Below are positions 1 to 9,849 of a stretch of DNA of 64,000 nt, piece by piece. The stretch lies in assembly GCA_934045075.1 (NCBI GenBank), contig OW203723.1, forward strand, positions 21,913,615 to 21,977,614. Reading direction: 5' to 3'. The notes beneath the pieces are model-generated. The model searched no databases. It had not been told where the DNA came from and worked only from the letters and a program-made list of their open reading frames with translations. Both the position numbers and the translations under genes were made by a program. The stretch is from Yponomeuta sedellus. Taxonomy: Eukaryota > Arthropoda > Insecta > Lepidoptera > Yponomeutidae. Position 1 is the stretch's first letter. Each line of letters begins with the position of its first letter.

Positions 1-864
1 ATATTAGGTAGCATTTATTGGTGATAGAATATAGAAGATAGAAGAAGGATATGCCGACGAGATTGTGAAAATAGCTGGTAAACATTGGACGAGACTAGCA
101 AAGGACCGGATTTATTGAGGTGGAAAAGAAGAGCCCTATTACTAAAAATGTTCTCTGTTTCTGGCATTATTTGGTAGTTAGCTGGTCATTGAACGGAAGA
201 TCGTATCGTGCTGTCGGTTATTGTTGCCCAATGTTTGGATGGACTGAAGGCCTGCTCCTGTTAACTGATGCTGAGTGAGTGTTGTTTGATAGACAGAATA
301 TTTTTTATTTTCTTTGAGAATATTCTTTAATTTCTGTTACTGAAATTTCTGTGAAATTATATAAAAATTTAGTACTAAGTAGCGGCCTTGTTATTAAAAG
401 CAAATTCTTTCTGCAGAAGAGAAGGGTATTAGAGTACTCGGTGCAATTAAGAAATATCGAAGTTATGAAATAATAAGTGGAAAATAAATTCTAATATAGT
501 TTCGAAATAGGCGGTCAGATCAAATATAAAGGTTGATGGTCTGTTTCCGCTGCCTTCTTTCCCGCTACAAAACGGCCTGTAGGCTAACATAGTACATTGA
601 CATTCAGCAAACAGAATGTAAATTCTTTACGTTACTAATTGCTATCGCTAACGTCAGAACTCCGACAGGTTTCGGCGCGCATAATTAGGCCTCCATCAAA
701 AAGGCAAAAAACTGCCAGCTCAGAGCTTAGGATTTATGATGCGTGGGGTTGGTAACTAGGGCCACGAGTGAAATAAAAATCATAACTTGTTTTATAATAC
801 GTTTTTTTTTTTTTCAAAAATTAAACATTATAATTAAGTAATGCAGTAGATGCTGATATGGTGC
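1..864. other. no gene seen; AT-rich, one old repeat fragment
   Basis: No coding exon is supported. Bases about 535-640 (CCGCTGCCTTCTTTCCCGCT and what follows) resemble stretches at 2175-2285 and, more weakly, 7310-7420, so they belong to a diverged interspersed repeat. The segment near 720-805 shares an 'aaaatcataactYgttttataatacg' stretch with about 44000-44030. The rest shows nothing recognisable. Confidence 0.5.
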
Positions 865-955
865 AGATGCTGGAAGCGGCAAACTAAAGACAGGGCGCTA
901 AGGCGCCATAAGCGAGGGCTATGTCCAGCAGTGGACTAATATAGCCTGAAGAAGA
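865..955 (+). mobile_element. RTE-like LINE, 3' end fragment
   Basis: This resembles the C-terminal codons and 3' end seen in longer form at 12015-12215 and 3700-3912. The recognisable end is 'gagggctatgtccagcag' followed by 'tggactaatatagcctga', which in the intact family reads GYVQQWTSI then stop. It ends in a GAAGAAGAAGAA-like tail. It is 5' truncated. Confidence 0.7.
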
Positions 956-959
956 AGAA

Positions 960-1365
960 TGCAGTAGAAATGAGGTCCTTGAGAAGTATGTGTAGTATTA
1001 CTTTGAATGAAAGGATACGCAATAATCTGATTAGAAAATGTTGTGGTCTGAAAGAGGATGTAGTGACAGAATTTAGAAAAGAATGTTGCGTTGGTTTGGA
1101 CATGTGGTGAGGATGAAGGATGAAATTGACGGAACAAATATATATTGCAAATGTGAGTGGAAGGGCTAGTAAGGGACGTACCAGGCGGAAATACATCAAC
1201 CAAATAGTAGATGAAGTAGCAAAGGGGAAGATAAAAAGTACCCGGAACCAGCGTGCGTGCATGCAAGGACTTATGAACGTTGATGAAGGGAAGGTGATCT
1301 GTCAGGATCGTGGAAAGTGGCAGTCCCGGGTCTCTGCCTACCCCTTTGGAATACAGGCGTGAGGT
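960..1365 (+). mobile_element. LINE ORF2 C-terminal region, frameshifted
   Basis: Three consecutive reading frames carry pieces of one non-LTR retrotransposon C-terminus. First comes a stretch ending CCGLKEDVVT, then LRWFGHVVRMKDE after a frameshift, then after another shift GRTRRKYINQIVDEVAKGK, STRNQRACMQGLM and SAYPFGIQA before the stop at about 1362. The RWFGHV-RM and RACM...W-S-VSAYP pattern is typical of RTE-like LINE proteins downstream of the reverse transcriptase. At least two frameshifts make it non-functional. Other pieces of the same 3' end lie at 15421-15591, 50610-50700 and 55262-55345. Confidence 0.8.
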
Positions 1366-1526
1366 TATGCGTGTATGTATGTAAAAAGTACCCGGAACCG
1401 ACGTGCGGCAGGTCTCACAGGGCAGGTCAAGGAAACATTATCTTCTTCTTCTTGACCTGCCTTGAGAGATGACCCGATCGTGTTTCTGGCCACGCATCAA
1501 ACCTTATCTCGGTAACTCCAACTCAC

Positions 1527-1710
1527 CATAAACTCCATGTGCTCGTTGACGGACAGGTCCTCGATGGCCAGGTCTTCCTGGGGTACGAAGCCGGAGATCC
1601 TCGCGATGAGGTCGGCCCCCGCCAGCCGCCCGTTCAGCATGAGGTACCCCGTCATGGCACTCTTGTCGCGCCGGCTGATGGCCGCCAGCAGAGTGGTCTT
1701 GCCGGCACCG
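1527..1710 (-). CDS. ABCG (White-type) transporter, Walker A exon (internal)
   Basis: An internal exon on the minus strand of an ATP-binding cassette, subfamily G half-transporter; this family exports lipids, sterols or pigment precursors across membranes. Read from 1710 down, one base completes a split codon, then 61 codons begin GAGKTTLLAAISRRDKSAM, the end of a Walker A motif (GxxGxGKT). They continue into LNGRLAGADLIARISGFVP, then QEDLAIEDLSVNEHMEFM, the Q-loop and following helix (FVPQED, where Q contacts nucleotide). The exon is bounded by a cctccag acceptor (phase 2) and an ATG|GTGAGT donor. Most of the preceding GPS of Walker A must come from an upstream exon. The first coding exon of the same gene is probably 8211-8421. 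The exon is GC-rich compared with its surroundings. Family assignment is firm; the paralogue (white, scarlet, ok or other) is not resolved. Confidence 0.88.
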
Positions 1711-1825
1711 CTGGAGGGGACATTGACTTAGTAAACAAACTGTCACTTGAAGACGATTCTCCCTAGGGCTGAAAAATATTTGATGTGTTTGGTTTAAGAT
1801 GATTTTAAAAATCTGTTTAGAGGCT

Positions 1826-2075
1826 AAAAATTCCACCCATGCCGGGATTCGAACCCGCGACCTCCGGCTATCCGTGCCAGCGCTCTTCCAACTAAGCTAA
1901 TGGGCGAATCACCGGCATCAGTGAAATTTCGAACCTCTTTACAATACTTCTCTGTATTACGTACAAGCAGCGACATCTGGTTGAAGGAATTCGCATCAAT
2001 TTGCTGGCTCGGATAGCCAGAGGTCGCGGGTTCGAATCCCGGCATGGGTGGAATTTTTAGCCTCTAAGTAGGTTT
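1826..2075. repeat. SINE-A, inverted pair
   Basis: SINE-A is the family whose tRNA-like head reads GCCCATTRGCTCARTTGGTA...GGTTCGAATCCCGGCATGGGT and whose tail reads TTTTTAGCCTCTAAATAGG. Here a minus copy (1826-1960 with its 5' extension to about 1985) faces a truncated plus copy (2005-2075). The outer tails are complementary, so the unit is a fold-back. The A and B boxes of the tRNA promoter are both visible in the minus copy. Confidence 0.85.
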
Positions 2076-2174
2076 TTAAAACAAACTGTCGTCACTTGGA
2101 AACGATTGTCCCTAGGGCTGAAAATAATTGATGTGCTTGGTTTAAGATGACTTGAGAAAATATGGTAAGAGTAG

Positions 2175-2285
2175 AGTTTTTTCCCGCTGCCTGCTTCTCC
2201 GCTACAATACGGCCCGAAGGCAGCGGCCTACAATGTAAATTGCCATTCAAACAGAATGTAAATTCCTTACGTTGAAATAAATTGA
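2175..2285. repeat. diverged interspersed repeat fragment
   Basis: This matches the fragment at 535-640: both carry CCCGCTGCC, GCTACAAaACGGCC and then ACAGAATGTAAATTC-TTACGTT. Family unknown; no coding potential seen. Confidence 0.5.
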
Positions 2286-2547
2286 TTCTATTGATTCATA
2301 ATTCTTTCAACCCACTCCTCAGACAACTTTAGATCTGCTTTCCTAGTATGAGAAATGAAAAATATTTTTATCTTATCTTTATCTTCTATGTAGGGCACTT
2401 ATTATATGCTGCGACATTTGTGAAACGGGTAAGCCTGGTATTTAAACAACAGCTGTCAACTTTCTATGTCATAAAATGTTTTTCATTATTAGGTTGAACT
2501 AAAAAGTCTTAATTATTAAGCAGTAAACAAGCTAGCTATTAAAAAAC

Positions 2548-2765
2548 CTATTTATAGGCTAAAATTCCACCCATGCCGGGATTCGAACCCGCGACCTCTG
2601 GCTATCCATGCCAGCGCTCTTCTAACTGAGCTAATGGGCGACTCACCGGCATCAGTGAAGTTTCGAACCTCTTTACAACACTCTCTGTATTACGTACAGA
2701 CAGCGACATTCGCGGGTTCGAATCCCGGAATGGGTGGAATTTTTATCCTCTAAATAGCTTTTTAA
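2548..2765. repeat. SINE-A, second inverted pair
   Basis: A minus-strand SINE-A copy (2548-2702) is joined to the last part of a plus copy (2703-2765), again with the TAGCCTCTAAATAG tails facing outward. Between the outer tails the plus copy keeps only CGCGGGTTCGAATCCCGG (B box) and the tail. This is the same architecture as 1826-2075. Confidence 0.82.
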
Positions 2766-3698
2766 AATTGTCCTTAGCACGGGTCAGTGCATTAAAAAGA
2801 ATATAAAGCTAGCTACTGTCTGAAAATCTGCAGTTGAAAAGTATAATTTCCTTATTTATCAAACGTACCAAACAGAAAATTACATAAAAAGGGAGTCAAG
2901 TTCGCTACAAGGGAAGTGCAGGGATTTTTTTTCTTTATTTATTTAAAAGGTACACAAGTGACCATGTCACTCTCGTAATTGCTATTTCAAGCCTGATCTA
3001 AACTAATAAATTTGTTGGCAATCGAGCACGTAATCCGAAATTCACCTTGAACACCATTGTAGCTTCTTCTGACTCTGGAAAGGCTAGAATAATGTTGCAA
3101 CCACCAACTACGTGAAATGTGTCGTACATCTGGTAAATCTGCTCTAGAATAACACAATTACTCCGTACACATTCAACTTATATGTGATAGACATCTTCAA
3201 TCACACCACACTCGGTGCAGTTTTGAGATTCTGTTTTTTTCATTAGTTATGCTAATTTGTTTAGAGGTAAGCGCCCAGGAAGCCAATTTCCACTTCCTTA
3301 GCAAATAAGTCGTCGGTACACGACTCTAAGGCTTATAACTTGGAATTCTACATAAAAAGTCGAGCGACCGACAGCCAAAATCTGAATTCGTAACGACATG
3401 CTCGATTGAATTCGAATGAGAATATAAATGTCTACTGACTCTGTCAAGTTATCTTATCTTATTTTTATGCGACAAATGTCTAAGCCATCGAATATTATGC
3501 GTCTACGCTTTCAATTCGCAAGGGCGAGAATAGAGTCCCAGATCCTTATCGAAAAGCTGTAATAATATCACGTCTTACTAAATCTGTGGAATCCAACCAT
3601 GGAGAGATTGTTGGGTGTGATTGAATAATCCTGAAGTAAGAGACCAATAAGCGAAGTACTCCTTCCACGATGAGTGACAACGTGTGCAGTAATTAGGT
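2766..3698. other. no feature recognised
   Basis: AT-rich sequence without a convincing exon, splice pair or repeat match on either strand. Confidence 0.4.
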
Positions 3699-3699
3699 C

Positions 3700-3912
3700 G
3701 TCAGGCTATACTAGTCCACGGCTGGACATGGCCCTCCCCTAATGACCGCCATAGCGCCCTGTCTTCAGCTTGCCGCATCCAGCATCTGCCTGCAGTTTTT
3801 CGCAGATCGTCATCCCACCTAGACGGAGGGCGTCCTACACTACCTTTGCCGAGTCGCGGCTCCACTCAAGGACACGTTTGCTCCAACGGTTGTCGGTTCT
3901 TCGTGAGATATG
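3700..3912 (-). mobile_element. RTE-like LINE, C-terminal/3' end fragment
   Basis: Read on the minus strand this gives RRTDNRWSKRVLEW, then, with frameshifts, a W-DD-K-AGR-W-R-AEDRA-W pattern and a GRAMSSRGL-like corruption of GYVQQWTSI. That is the conserved C-terminus of RTE-like LINEs. The copy is 5' truncated and decayed. The '...ggctatactagtccacggctggacatggccctccccta' stretch is the 3' terminal motif shared with 12015-12215, 28805-29005, 47185-47345 and 49600-49812. Confidence 0.78.
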
Positions 3913-4400
3913 GCCAGCCCACTGCCACTTCAGCTTGCTGATTCTCTGAGCTATGTCGATAACTTTGGTTCTCTGTTAGATGCATTAGTTACGAATCCTA
4001 TTCTTCAGAGAAACTCTGAGCATAGCTCGTTGAGCACTTTGAACTGGTGGACCAACCCTTTCGTGAGTGGCAGGAATTATGGCTTTACCGAAATTGGCCT
4101 CTTTTACCTAATAGGTTTTGGTGGGACAAGGCAGGATATTCTAAAATATTTCACCACCAGAAATTATGATGATGTTAAGTTACTGACGTGTTAGTAGTTC
4201 AATAAGTATCTCTATCATTGGTTACATTGTCACGTAACTGTATTAATTACCTTGAGCCCATCAACGCCACTAGGTTGCCCGATGACACAACTCCATTTAC
4301 TGTAACAAAATATCATAAATTAACTTGGCTTTGAGCATGAGGACGATGACTATGCTTTGGTAGAGCAATGTTATTACATTAGGTTATTATTTTGAATACG
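3913..4400. other. no feature recognised
   Basis: A 94-codon plus-strand open frame (3910-4194) lies here but resembles no family and starts inside the LINE remnant. No splice-supported gene is seen. Confidence 0.4.
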
Positions 4401-4404
4401 ATAT

Positions 4405-4577
4405 CGACCCTTGTATGTCCCCACAGCTGGGGCACGGGTTTCTTCCTGCATCCCAGGACGGTTAGGCCATACTCCACCACGGGGGCCAAGTCCGGATGGG
4501 TAGAGGTTTGTAAGACAGTAGTGAGGCTTACTGTTAGAAGTTATCAAGCCGCCCATAAGACCTCTGCCTTTACATGA
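4405..4577 (-). repeat. repeat D (SINE-like), 3' portion
   Basis: Repeat D is a family of about 340 bp. In plus orientation it contains GAAGCACGG-type sequence (GCTTCCGTGCTTCGCAAGGC), CTGTCATGTAATGGCAGTCG, CCCGCCACTGTCTTACAATC and an end CAGTGGGGACATACAAGGGTT. Here only the 3' half is present, on the minus strand, and it is diverged. Confidence 0.8.
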
Positions 4578-4954
4578 CAGCAACGGCTTAACTTCTTCGT
4601 ATACTTCGCCACATATTTCGAACATGAAACCCTAAATTGATCTCATCATGCTAATGTCCGGCGGTCGGCTCCGGACCTGTGTGGTTAAAACTTTCCTCAC
4701 TCTGCATGTTTTTTAATGCATTCGTTTTGAATTAATTGATAAAAAACACAAGCCCTTTGATCATTAATCGGATTCCCAAGTGCTGACTGGCTCCATAAAT
4801 TTCCACTTAACAAGTCGTCAGACTGCTTTATAGATTGTGAAACGTTTGGACAGGGGCTACGAGAAAGAAACTAATCGTGTCAACTACAAATATTGTAAAA
4901 TATTATTTAGATAAATAATATTTAAGAAAAAGCGTGTCGTGCCGCACGCAATCT

Positions 4955-5175
4955 AGGGTTCCGTAGATGGTCATCAAGATATATGAAATCAGAAGGCGGG
5001 GTTTAACCAGAGGAAGACTGCAATCTAGGTGGAGAGATGTAGTGACGAAAGAGGTTGCCGAATTCGGAGCCTCGATAAATGAGCTCATGAACAGGCTGAA
5101 GTGGAGAGAGAGGCAAGCTGACCACCACGTGGGACTAAAGCTGGGACGAGAGCAAGAGAAGATTTTCGATTGATA
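4955..5175 (+). mobile_element. LINE reverse transcriptase C-terminus fragment
   Basis: An open frame of 68 codons reads IYEIRRRGLTRGRLQSRW, RDVVTKEVAEFG, then ELMNRLKWRERQADHHVG. A basic GR-(x)3-RW-DVV-(x)n-G...RxxW pattern near a stop is typical of the end of non-LTR retrotransposon pol proteins (GRPxxRWxDxVxxDlxxxG...RxxWR). It is a fragment, not a host gene. Confidence 0.55.
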
Positions 5176-5375
5176 TTAGAATTGTATTTTACTTATGTTA
5201 AACGTAACATAAACTCACGCCTGTATCCCGGGCTATATAGACAGACATCAGGATTACTTTATTACTATTGCTATTATCAACGACCTGCTTTCACCGCTGA
5301 CAACATCATAAAACTAATTTTCTATGGAATTTGTAGGTACGAAGCTTTCCTTTTATAGTTATTTTGGTCAACTAT

Positions 5376-5585
5376 TGACGACCTCTGTGGCGCAGCGGTA
5401 GCGCATCTGCCTACCATGCAAGAGGTCCCGGGTCCGAACCCCGGCTGGGGACAAAAAAACCCCAGGTCTTGGATGTTTATATGTTTGTGATGTCGTTGTT
5501 TCTAGTTCCCACGACACAAGGTATCCTAGTGTGGGGTTAGAAGCAATGTATGTGCCTGTATGTAAATGTTATGTTATTAGTTGTT
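5376..5585 (+). repeat. SINE-B copy (tRNA-headed)
   Basis: SINE-B begins CTCTGTGGCGYAGCGGTAGC, continues through GTCTGCCTACCATGCAAGAGG and a B box GGTTCGAATCCCGG, then a run of A, then TCTTGGATGTTTACATG and GGGGCCAGAAGCAATGTATG. This copy is nearly complete, with the B box mutated (ggtccgaaccccgg). Other copies: 9850-10045, 14140-14345, 25675-25872 (minus), 43004-43210. Confidence 0.88.
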
Positions 5586-5589
5586 AATT

Positions 5590-6200
5590 TATAAAGTCTA
5601 CATAGCCGTGACGGTTTTTCATTCAAGTTCTTTTTCAAGCATTTTTTTGTCTTATATTTTCACGATTTACAATTAACCGTTTAGCCAAAAGAGAGAAGGA
5701 ACTTCCTACTGGAATAAAAATTTGCTCTTTAAAGCTTAATATTCTTATACTTACCCGCAATATTTTGAATGACCAATTTTATTTTAAAACATATTCTTTC
5801 TAATTTAAGTGTAGGGAATAGCCTAAGCAAACTTTGTTTTAAAGATTTTGCTGTTCGGAGAGATTAATTTGTATATTAACTCAAAATTTCACATATATTT
5901 GAACGGACAAACAGACAGACAGACGGACAGTGCGAAACTAAGAGGTTTCCGTTTTCTTCTTTCGTCGTGTTAAAAGGATTTGCCAATCAGCGCAAGGAAC
6001 TTGCTCATTGTTGCCCAGAGTGTGCCAGACGTACGGGCTCATTCAGTACTTCGTCGGCCAGTAGGGTTATTGCCTACGGAACCCAAAAAAGTCCGTGTCG
6101 TAGGACACTATAATGACACTTTTTATATAATTCTTATCGCATTGTCCATAAATATGAGGACTACCTTATTTGGCTTGTCTATGTATTTTAACGTGCATAC
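5590..6200. other. no gene seen
   Basis: AT-rich with a short GACA/GACG microsatellite-like run near 5905-5930. No exon is supported. Confidence 0.4.
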
Positions 6201-6202
6201 TA

Positions 6203-6256
6203 TGGCGATGCAGGAAGAGACCCGTGCCTCAGCAGTGGGGACATACAAGGATTGAT
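6203..6256 (+). repeat. repeat D, 3' terminal fragment
   Basis: Only the last 50 bases of repeat D remain (GATGCAGGAAGAGACCCGTG then CAGTGGGGACATACAAGG). Confidence 0.75.
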
Positions 6257-6534
6257 GTCGTATACTTTGTGTAATATAAAACTAGTATATACTACAATTA
6301 TATTGTACTACGATTGTTACCTGCCTGCCTAATAATCCAAAATAAAATAAAAATTACACGTTTTAAAACTAACCCTGTATGGTGAAACTACCGGATGGGC
6401 TCTTGTTTTATCTTAGATAATTAATGTCTTAGATAATCTTATGTTAATTTCTCCTCAACCAATCGCAGTGACCCGTCTAATCTACTCCAAACTTTGCTTA
6501 ATTGAATTTACAGGCCTAGCTTTATCTACAAATC

Positions 6535-6880
6535 ATTATTATTTAATAGCTTTTGGCTGCGACTCTGTCCACGTGGACTTTTTTTGCAACCCAGTTCACT
6601 CCCTTAAGGATTAAATTGAGAAAAACGGTGAAACACATGTTCAATTAATTGTGTTGAAGCGTATTTATTTTAAGTTTCCAGAAAATTAGATAACATCCTT
6701 TGTACCTCCCATACAAATTTTGGCAACCCTTTTCGCCCCCTTGGGGCTTGAATTTAAAAAAATCCAGCCTTATTCCTTGTCTGCATTCAATTTAGACCCT
6801 CTGTGCAAAATTTCAGCTTCCTAGGTCCAACGGATTGGGCTGAGCGTTGATGAGTGAATCAGTCAGTCATGACTTTGAAT
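6535..6880 (-). repeat. repeat G (lepidopteran-style interspersed repeat)
   Basis: Repeat G in plus orientation runs from CAACGCCCAGCCTAAGCCGT through AGCTGAAATTTTGCACAG and CAAGGGGGCGAAAA to GTCCACGCGGACAGAGTCGC and CAAAAGCTAGT. This is a near full minus copy (about 345 bp). It shows what the split copy at 31790/33255 looked like before insertion. No coding sequence; class uncertain. Confidence 0.8.
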
Positions 6881-6882
6881 TT

Positions 6883-6888
6883 TATATA

Positions 6889-6975
<87 letters not shown>
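6883..6975. repeat. (TA)n microsatellite
   Basis: About 90 bases of almost pure TA, directly abutting the end of repeat G. Confidence 0.97.
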
Positions 6976-6979
<4 letters not shown>

Positions 6980-7109
6980 TTTGAATTAATACGAAGATAA
7001 CGTTTATGTCAGTTCCACTGTCATGACTCCGCTGTTGGTATATTTAGTTCCCATAAATATTCTTCTGTAGAAGAGAAGTCAGGCGTAAGTTCATAATTGA
7101 AATAAAATA

Positions 7110-7207
7110 GGGATTTTCAAAGTGATTGGAACATGCCCGCACTGGGAATCAAACCTGGGTCTCTCGCTTCCGAGTCTATTGTTCTACCCACTGGGCTACC
7201 GCCGCAT
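7110..7207 (-). repeat. SINE-C head (tRNA-like)
   Basis: SINE-C begins GCGGCGGTAGCCCAGTGGGT (A box region) and has a B box region AGGTTYGATYCCCAGTGCGG followed by GCATGTTCCAATGACTTT. Here the head is on the minus strand and the long 3' body is missing. It could be mistaken for a tRNA, but the stems are imperfect. Confidence 0.78.
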
Positions 7208-7309
7208 AAAACTAATCGTATTGCATATTAATGATTGCACTCGTGAGATTTTGTTAGGTACGTACTTGTACGGACTCATGTATTATTGATAAGACGATTT
7301 GAGAAAAGA

Positions 7310-7420
7310 TCGTTAGAGTGGGTTTTGTTCCGCAGTCTTTTACTCCACTACAACTTGACCCGAATACAGTGGCTAGCATTGTGTTGATATTCAAGAAACA
7401 AAATTGAATCCGGATTAACT
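7310..7420. repeat. diverged interspersed repeat fragment
   Basis: Weak similarity to 535-640 and 2175-2285 (a CCGCAGTCTTTTACTCCACTAC-like stretch and the following CAGTGGCTAGCATTGTGTTG). Low-confidence family member. Confidence 0.35.
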
Positions 7421-7887
7421 TAATTGATTTTAGAGCCACTTGCACAAGTTCGTAAATCTGGTTATAAAACAATTCAAATCGGATTCTCAATGCAAAAAAA
7501 ACTATCAAAATTGTACTAAACCTAGGTTTAAGGTGACTGCGCAAGCGGCCCTTAATAATTAATACGAAGACAAATTAATAATGTGTAGAACTGACGAAAG
7601 TTTTAGTAAGTTCTAAATTAAAAAAATTGGTTGGTTTCTGAAAGAAAAAAGAGAAAAATGGAGGCCGCGAGCCCATATTCGTACACATGACAATTTCTTC
7701 ACCGAAATCTTCCGAAAATGCTGAACAAAATTAATACAAACAAATCTCTTAGTGGGCACTCGCTGAAATAAGCCGTTTTCAGCACAAATTCTCAAAGCAT
7801 TTCATAGATGGCGGATTACAGGCGTAGAAGAACCGATATACGGCTATCAAAAACTATCTGCGTTAAGTAAAATTTGACTGGGGTCAA

Positions 7888-8198
7888 CAACAACAGGCGC
7901 GGTCAGGTTCTGGATGGGTAACCGTCCGGTGACCAACACTAGTGACATTTTTTCCGAGCGCTGCCGTGCTTCGCAAGGCACGTTAAGCCGTTGGTGCCAG
8001 CTGTCACGTAATGAGTCATTAAGCCATGTCAGAGACCTTATAGGAGGCTTGATAACTTCTGACGGTAAGACCCGCCACTGTCTTACAATCCTCCACCAAC
8101 CCAGACTTGACTCCCTTGGTGGAATATGGCCTAACCTCCCTGCGATTCAGGAAGAGACCCGTGACGCAGCAGTGGGGACATACAAAGGGTTGATATCG
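7888..8198 (+). repeat. repeat D copy abutting an ABCG splice donor
   Basis: A nearly full copy starting near CAACAACAGGCGCGGTCAGG and ending in CAGTGGGGACATACAAAGGG. Its 3' end stops 6-10 bases before the minus-strand GTAAGT donor (8205-8210) of the ABCG first coding exon, so it lies in the intron next to the 5' splice site. Confidence 0.85.
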
Positions 8199-8210
8199 AT
8201 TCTCACTTAC

Positions 8211-8421
8211 ATCCATGCAGAACTTTGACCTCTTCATAAGTCGCGGAACGCCAGATGCTGGTCTGGTGTTTCTTCCTCCTGTAAACGCAGAGATCCTTCC
8301 AGGCCAGGGTGAGGTTCTCAGGGTTATCGCTGAAGGTGTCTGCCTGGTCATCGTCCACCCAGTTGACCACCGCTCCCGTCAGGATATTGCGCGTGGGGAT
8401 CTTCAGGCCGAGCTCCGTCAT
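8211..8421 (-). CDS. ABCG (White-type) transporter, first coding exon
   Basis: N-terminal exon of an ABC transporter subfamily G half-transporter, minus strand. From ATG at 8421 it has 70 codons plus one base, beginning MTELGLKIPTRNILTGAV and containing the conserved N-terminal motif NPENLTLAWKDLCVYRRKK and ATYEEVKVLHG. In the family, LTxxWxdLxVY and a 'hxxLxxVSG' strand precede Walker A. The start is chosen because an in-frame TAA lies 15 bases upstream; a TTTATTCCTGCAG acceptor sits further up, so a 5' UTR exon is expected. The donor is GGAT|GTAAGT (phase 1). The next exon should carry roughly SG...GELxALMGP and join the phase 2 exon at 1527-1710; it was not found by eye. There is no signal peptide, as expected for this family. 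Confidence 0.85.
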
Positions 8422-8479
8422 CCTGGGCCGGTGTTACGTCATTTGGCGCTGCAGGAATAAACATTTACTTTATTATAAA

Positions 8480-8672
8480 CAAGCTGACCCCGCGAATTTC
8501 ATACCGCCTAACAGTCTATTCTTAATTTTTTTTTTTATATTTCTCTCCGTAAGAACCATCCTCGTACTTCAAGGAATAGTCTAAAAAAAGAGTTAGCGAA
8601 ATCGGTCAGCTGCTCTCGAGATTTGCGCTAACCAACAGATTCAGGGATTCATTTTTATATTATAGATGGGAA
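8480..8672 (-). repeat. repeat H (interspersed, non-coding)
   Basis: Repeat H in plus orientation carries TGTTGGTAAGCGCAAATCTC, GAGCAGCTGAACCGATTTCG, TACGAGGATGGTTCTTACGG and an end GGCGGTACGAAGTTCGCTGG then GTCAGCTAGT. This is a minus copy. Others: 17860-18045, 52130-52290, 52470-52590. Confidence 0.8.
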
Positions 8673-8734
8673 TACACACAAGGTTAAGAACAAAGGTTAA
8701 AGATATTATTGTGGCCAAATAATGTGTGATCAGA

Positions 8735-8965
8735 TATCAGGGAACCCAAAATTTTAACTACTTCGTTGGTCTTGCGGTAACACTTCAGATAACCATGCCT
8801 AAGGTCGTGGGTTCAATTGCCAATAGGGGTCGCAGTACCTTTGTAGAAAGTACTTCAGTTCAGACTGAGGGTATTTCTTCAAATGTAATGTTTGTGACAT
8901 TCATGTCAGGTTACCATAGCGCAGGCTATCCTTGTTTTGATTGAATGGGGTTTTGGATAGGTGTA
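8735..8965 (+). repeat. repeat I (tRNA-like head, SINE)
   Basis: A tRNA-like head (GTTGGTCTTGCGGTAACACT ... GGTCGTGGGTTCAATTGCCA) is followed by a body with CAGTTCAGACTGAGGGTATTT. A related body lies at 9000-9135 and a second head at 30300-30480. No ORF is credible here. Confidence 0.6.
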
Positions 8966-9447
8966 AAAAATCTGGATGCGAAGTATTAATTAGGTAAAAA
9001 CAAGAACGGGGTCCGAATACATTTGTTTACATGGCCTCAGTCTGGGTGTATTTGTAATGTCATGTTTATAATGTCCTTGCAAGCCTTAAGCACAGAATAT
9101 CCTAGTATGGGACCAGAACAAGTGATTGTTATGCGTGGAACTTATTTTTATTTAATATGTTATTTTTATATGCCACGCAGACATGAACACGCCGCAAGGC
9201 TTTCCTTATTATTACTAGACCTTTAGACTAGATTACATAACAGGTCAGCGTCCCTGAGCCGCTGCTACGTATTTCGTCAAAGGAGCTATTTCCGGTGCGA
9301 TACAACGACATGAATTGACTCTAAATGACGGCCAACATTTGACACCCGTGACAACCGTGAGGTCTGTGAGGAATTGCACCCAAATGAGTGACAGGTTGAC
9401 AATGACTGCCTATCGAAGTTACGGGCGACTTGAAAAAATAATTTGAG

Positions 9448-9705
9448 CGCCTCAATCACATTTGCTCCCCGGTTTTCCTAGCTAAAATTCATGTCAGAGG
9501 CAGCTCTCTCTGCGAGTGTGGTCTTGAGGATGGTACCCCGGATCATATTTTCTTTAACTGCCCAAATTTATCCTGTTCTCTTTATGATCTTCTGCCCCCA
9601 TATGTCCAAAGACCGGCTACATGTAAATCTGTCCTGAAATATGTCAATACCCCCTTTGTCAAAACCCTAGCTTCATTTATTTGTTCTAACAATATTAAAC
9701 TGTAA
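9448..9705 (+). mobile_element. Jockey/I-type LINE pol C-terminus (zinc-binding tail)
   Basis: An open frame of 85 codons to TAA reads RLNHICSPVFLAKIHVRG, SSLCECGLEDGTPDHIFF, NCPNLS and so on. The CxCG-(x)n-DHIFFNCP pattern is the Cys/His tail at the end of Jockey- and I-like retrotransposon ORF2 proteins. The start is truncated; the reading frame to the stop is intact. No host function is implied. Confidence 0.78.
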
Positions 9706-9849
9706 ATCGTCTGCTATATTTTACTAATATTGTAACCCTGGTGATCGGTCTCGCGGTTCCACCGCGACCGACCGACCAAAGTCGACTCGTCATTGGCAGA
9801 AATAGTCGTCCAAATTATCACCAATTTGAGTTGCCATTAAATAAAACGA

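Noticed and set aside
1504..1836. 110-codon minus frame across the ABCG exon
   Set aside because: It is the +1 shadow of the real exon; the Walker A and Q-loop frame is the coding one.
5390..5455. tRNA gene (and similar hits at 9850, 14140, 38765, 43010, 45730, 46035, 53965)
   Set aside because: Clear A and B boxes, but anticodon stems are mismatched, the same head recurs with the same non-tRNA body and tail, and copies diverge. These are SINE heads.
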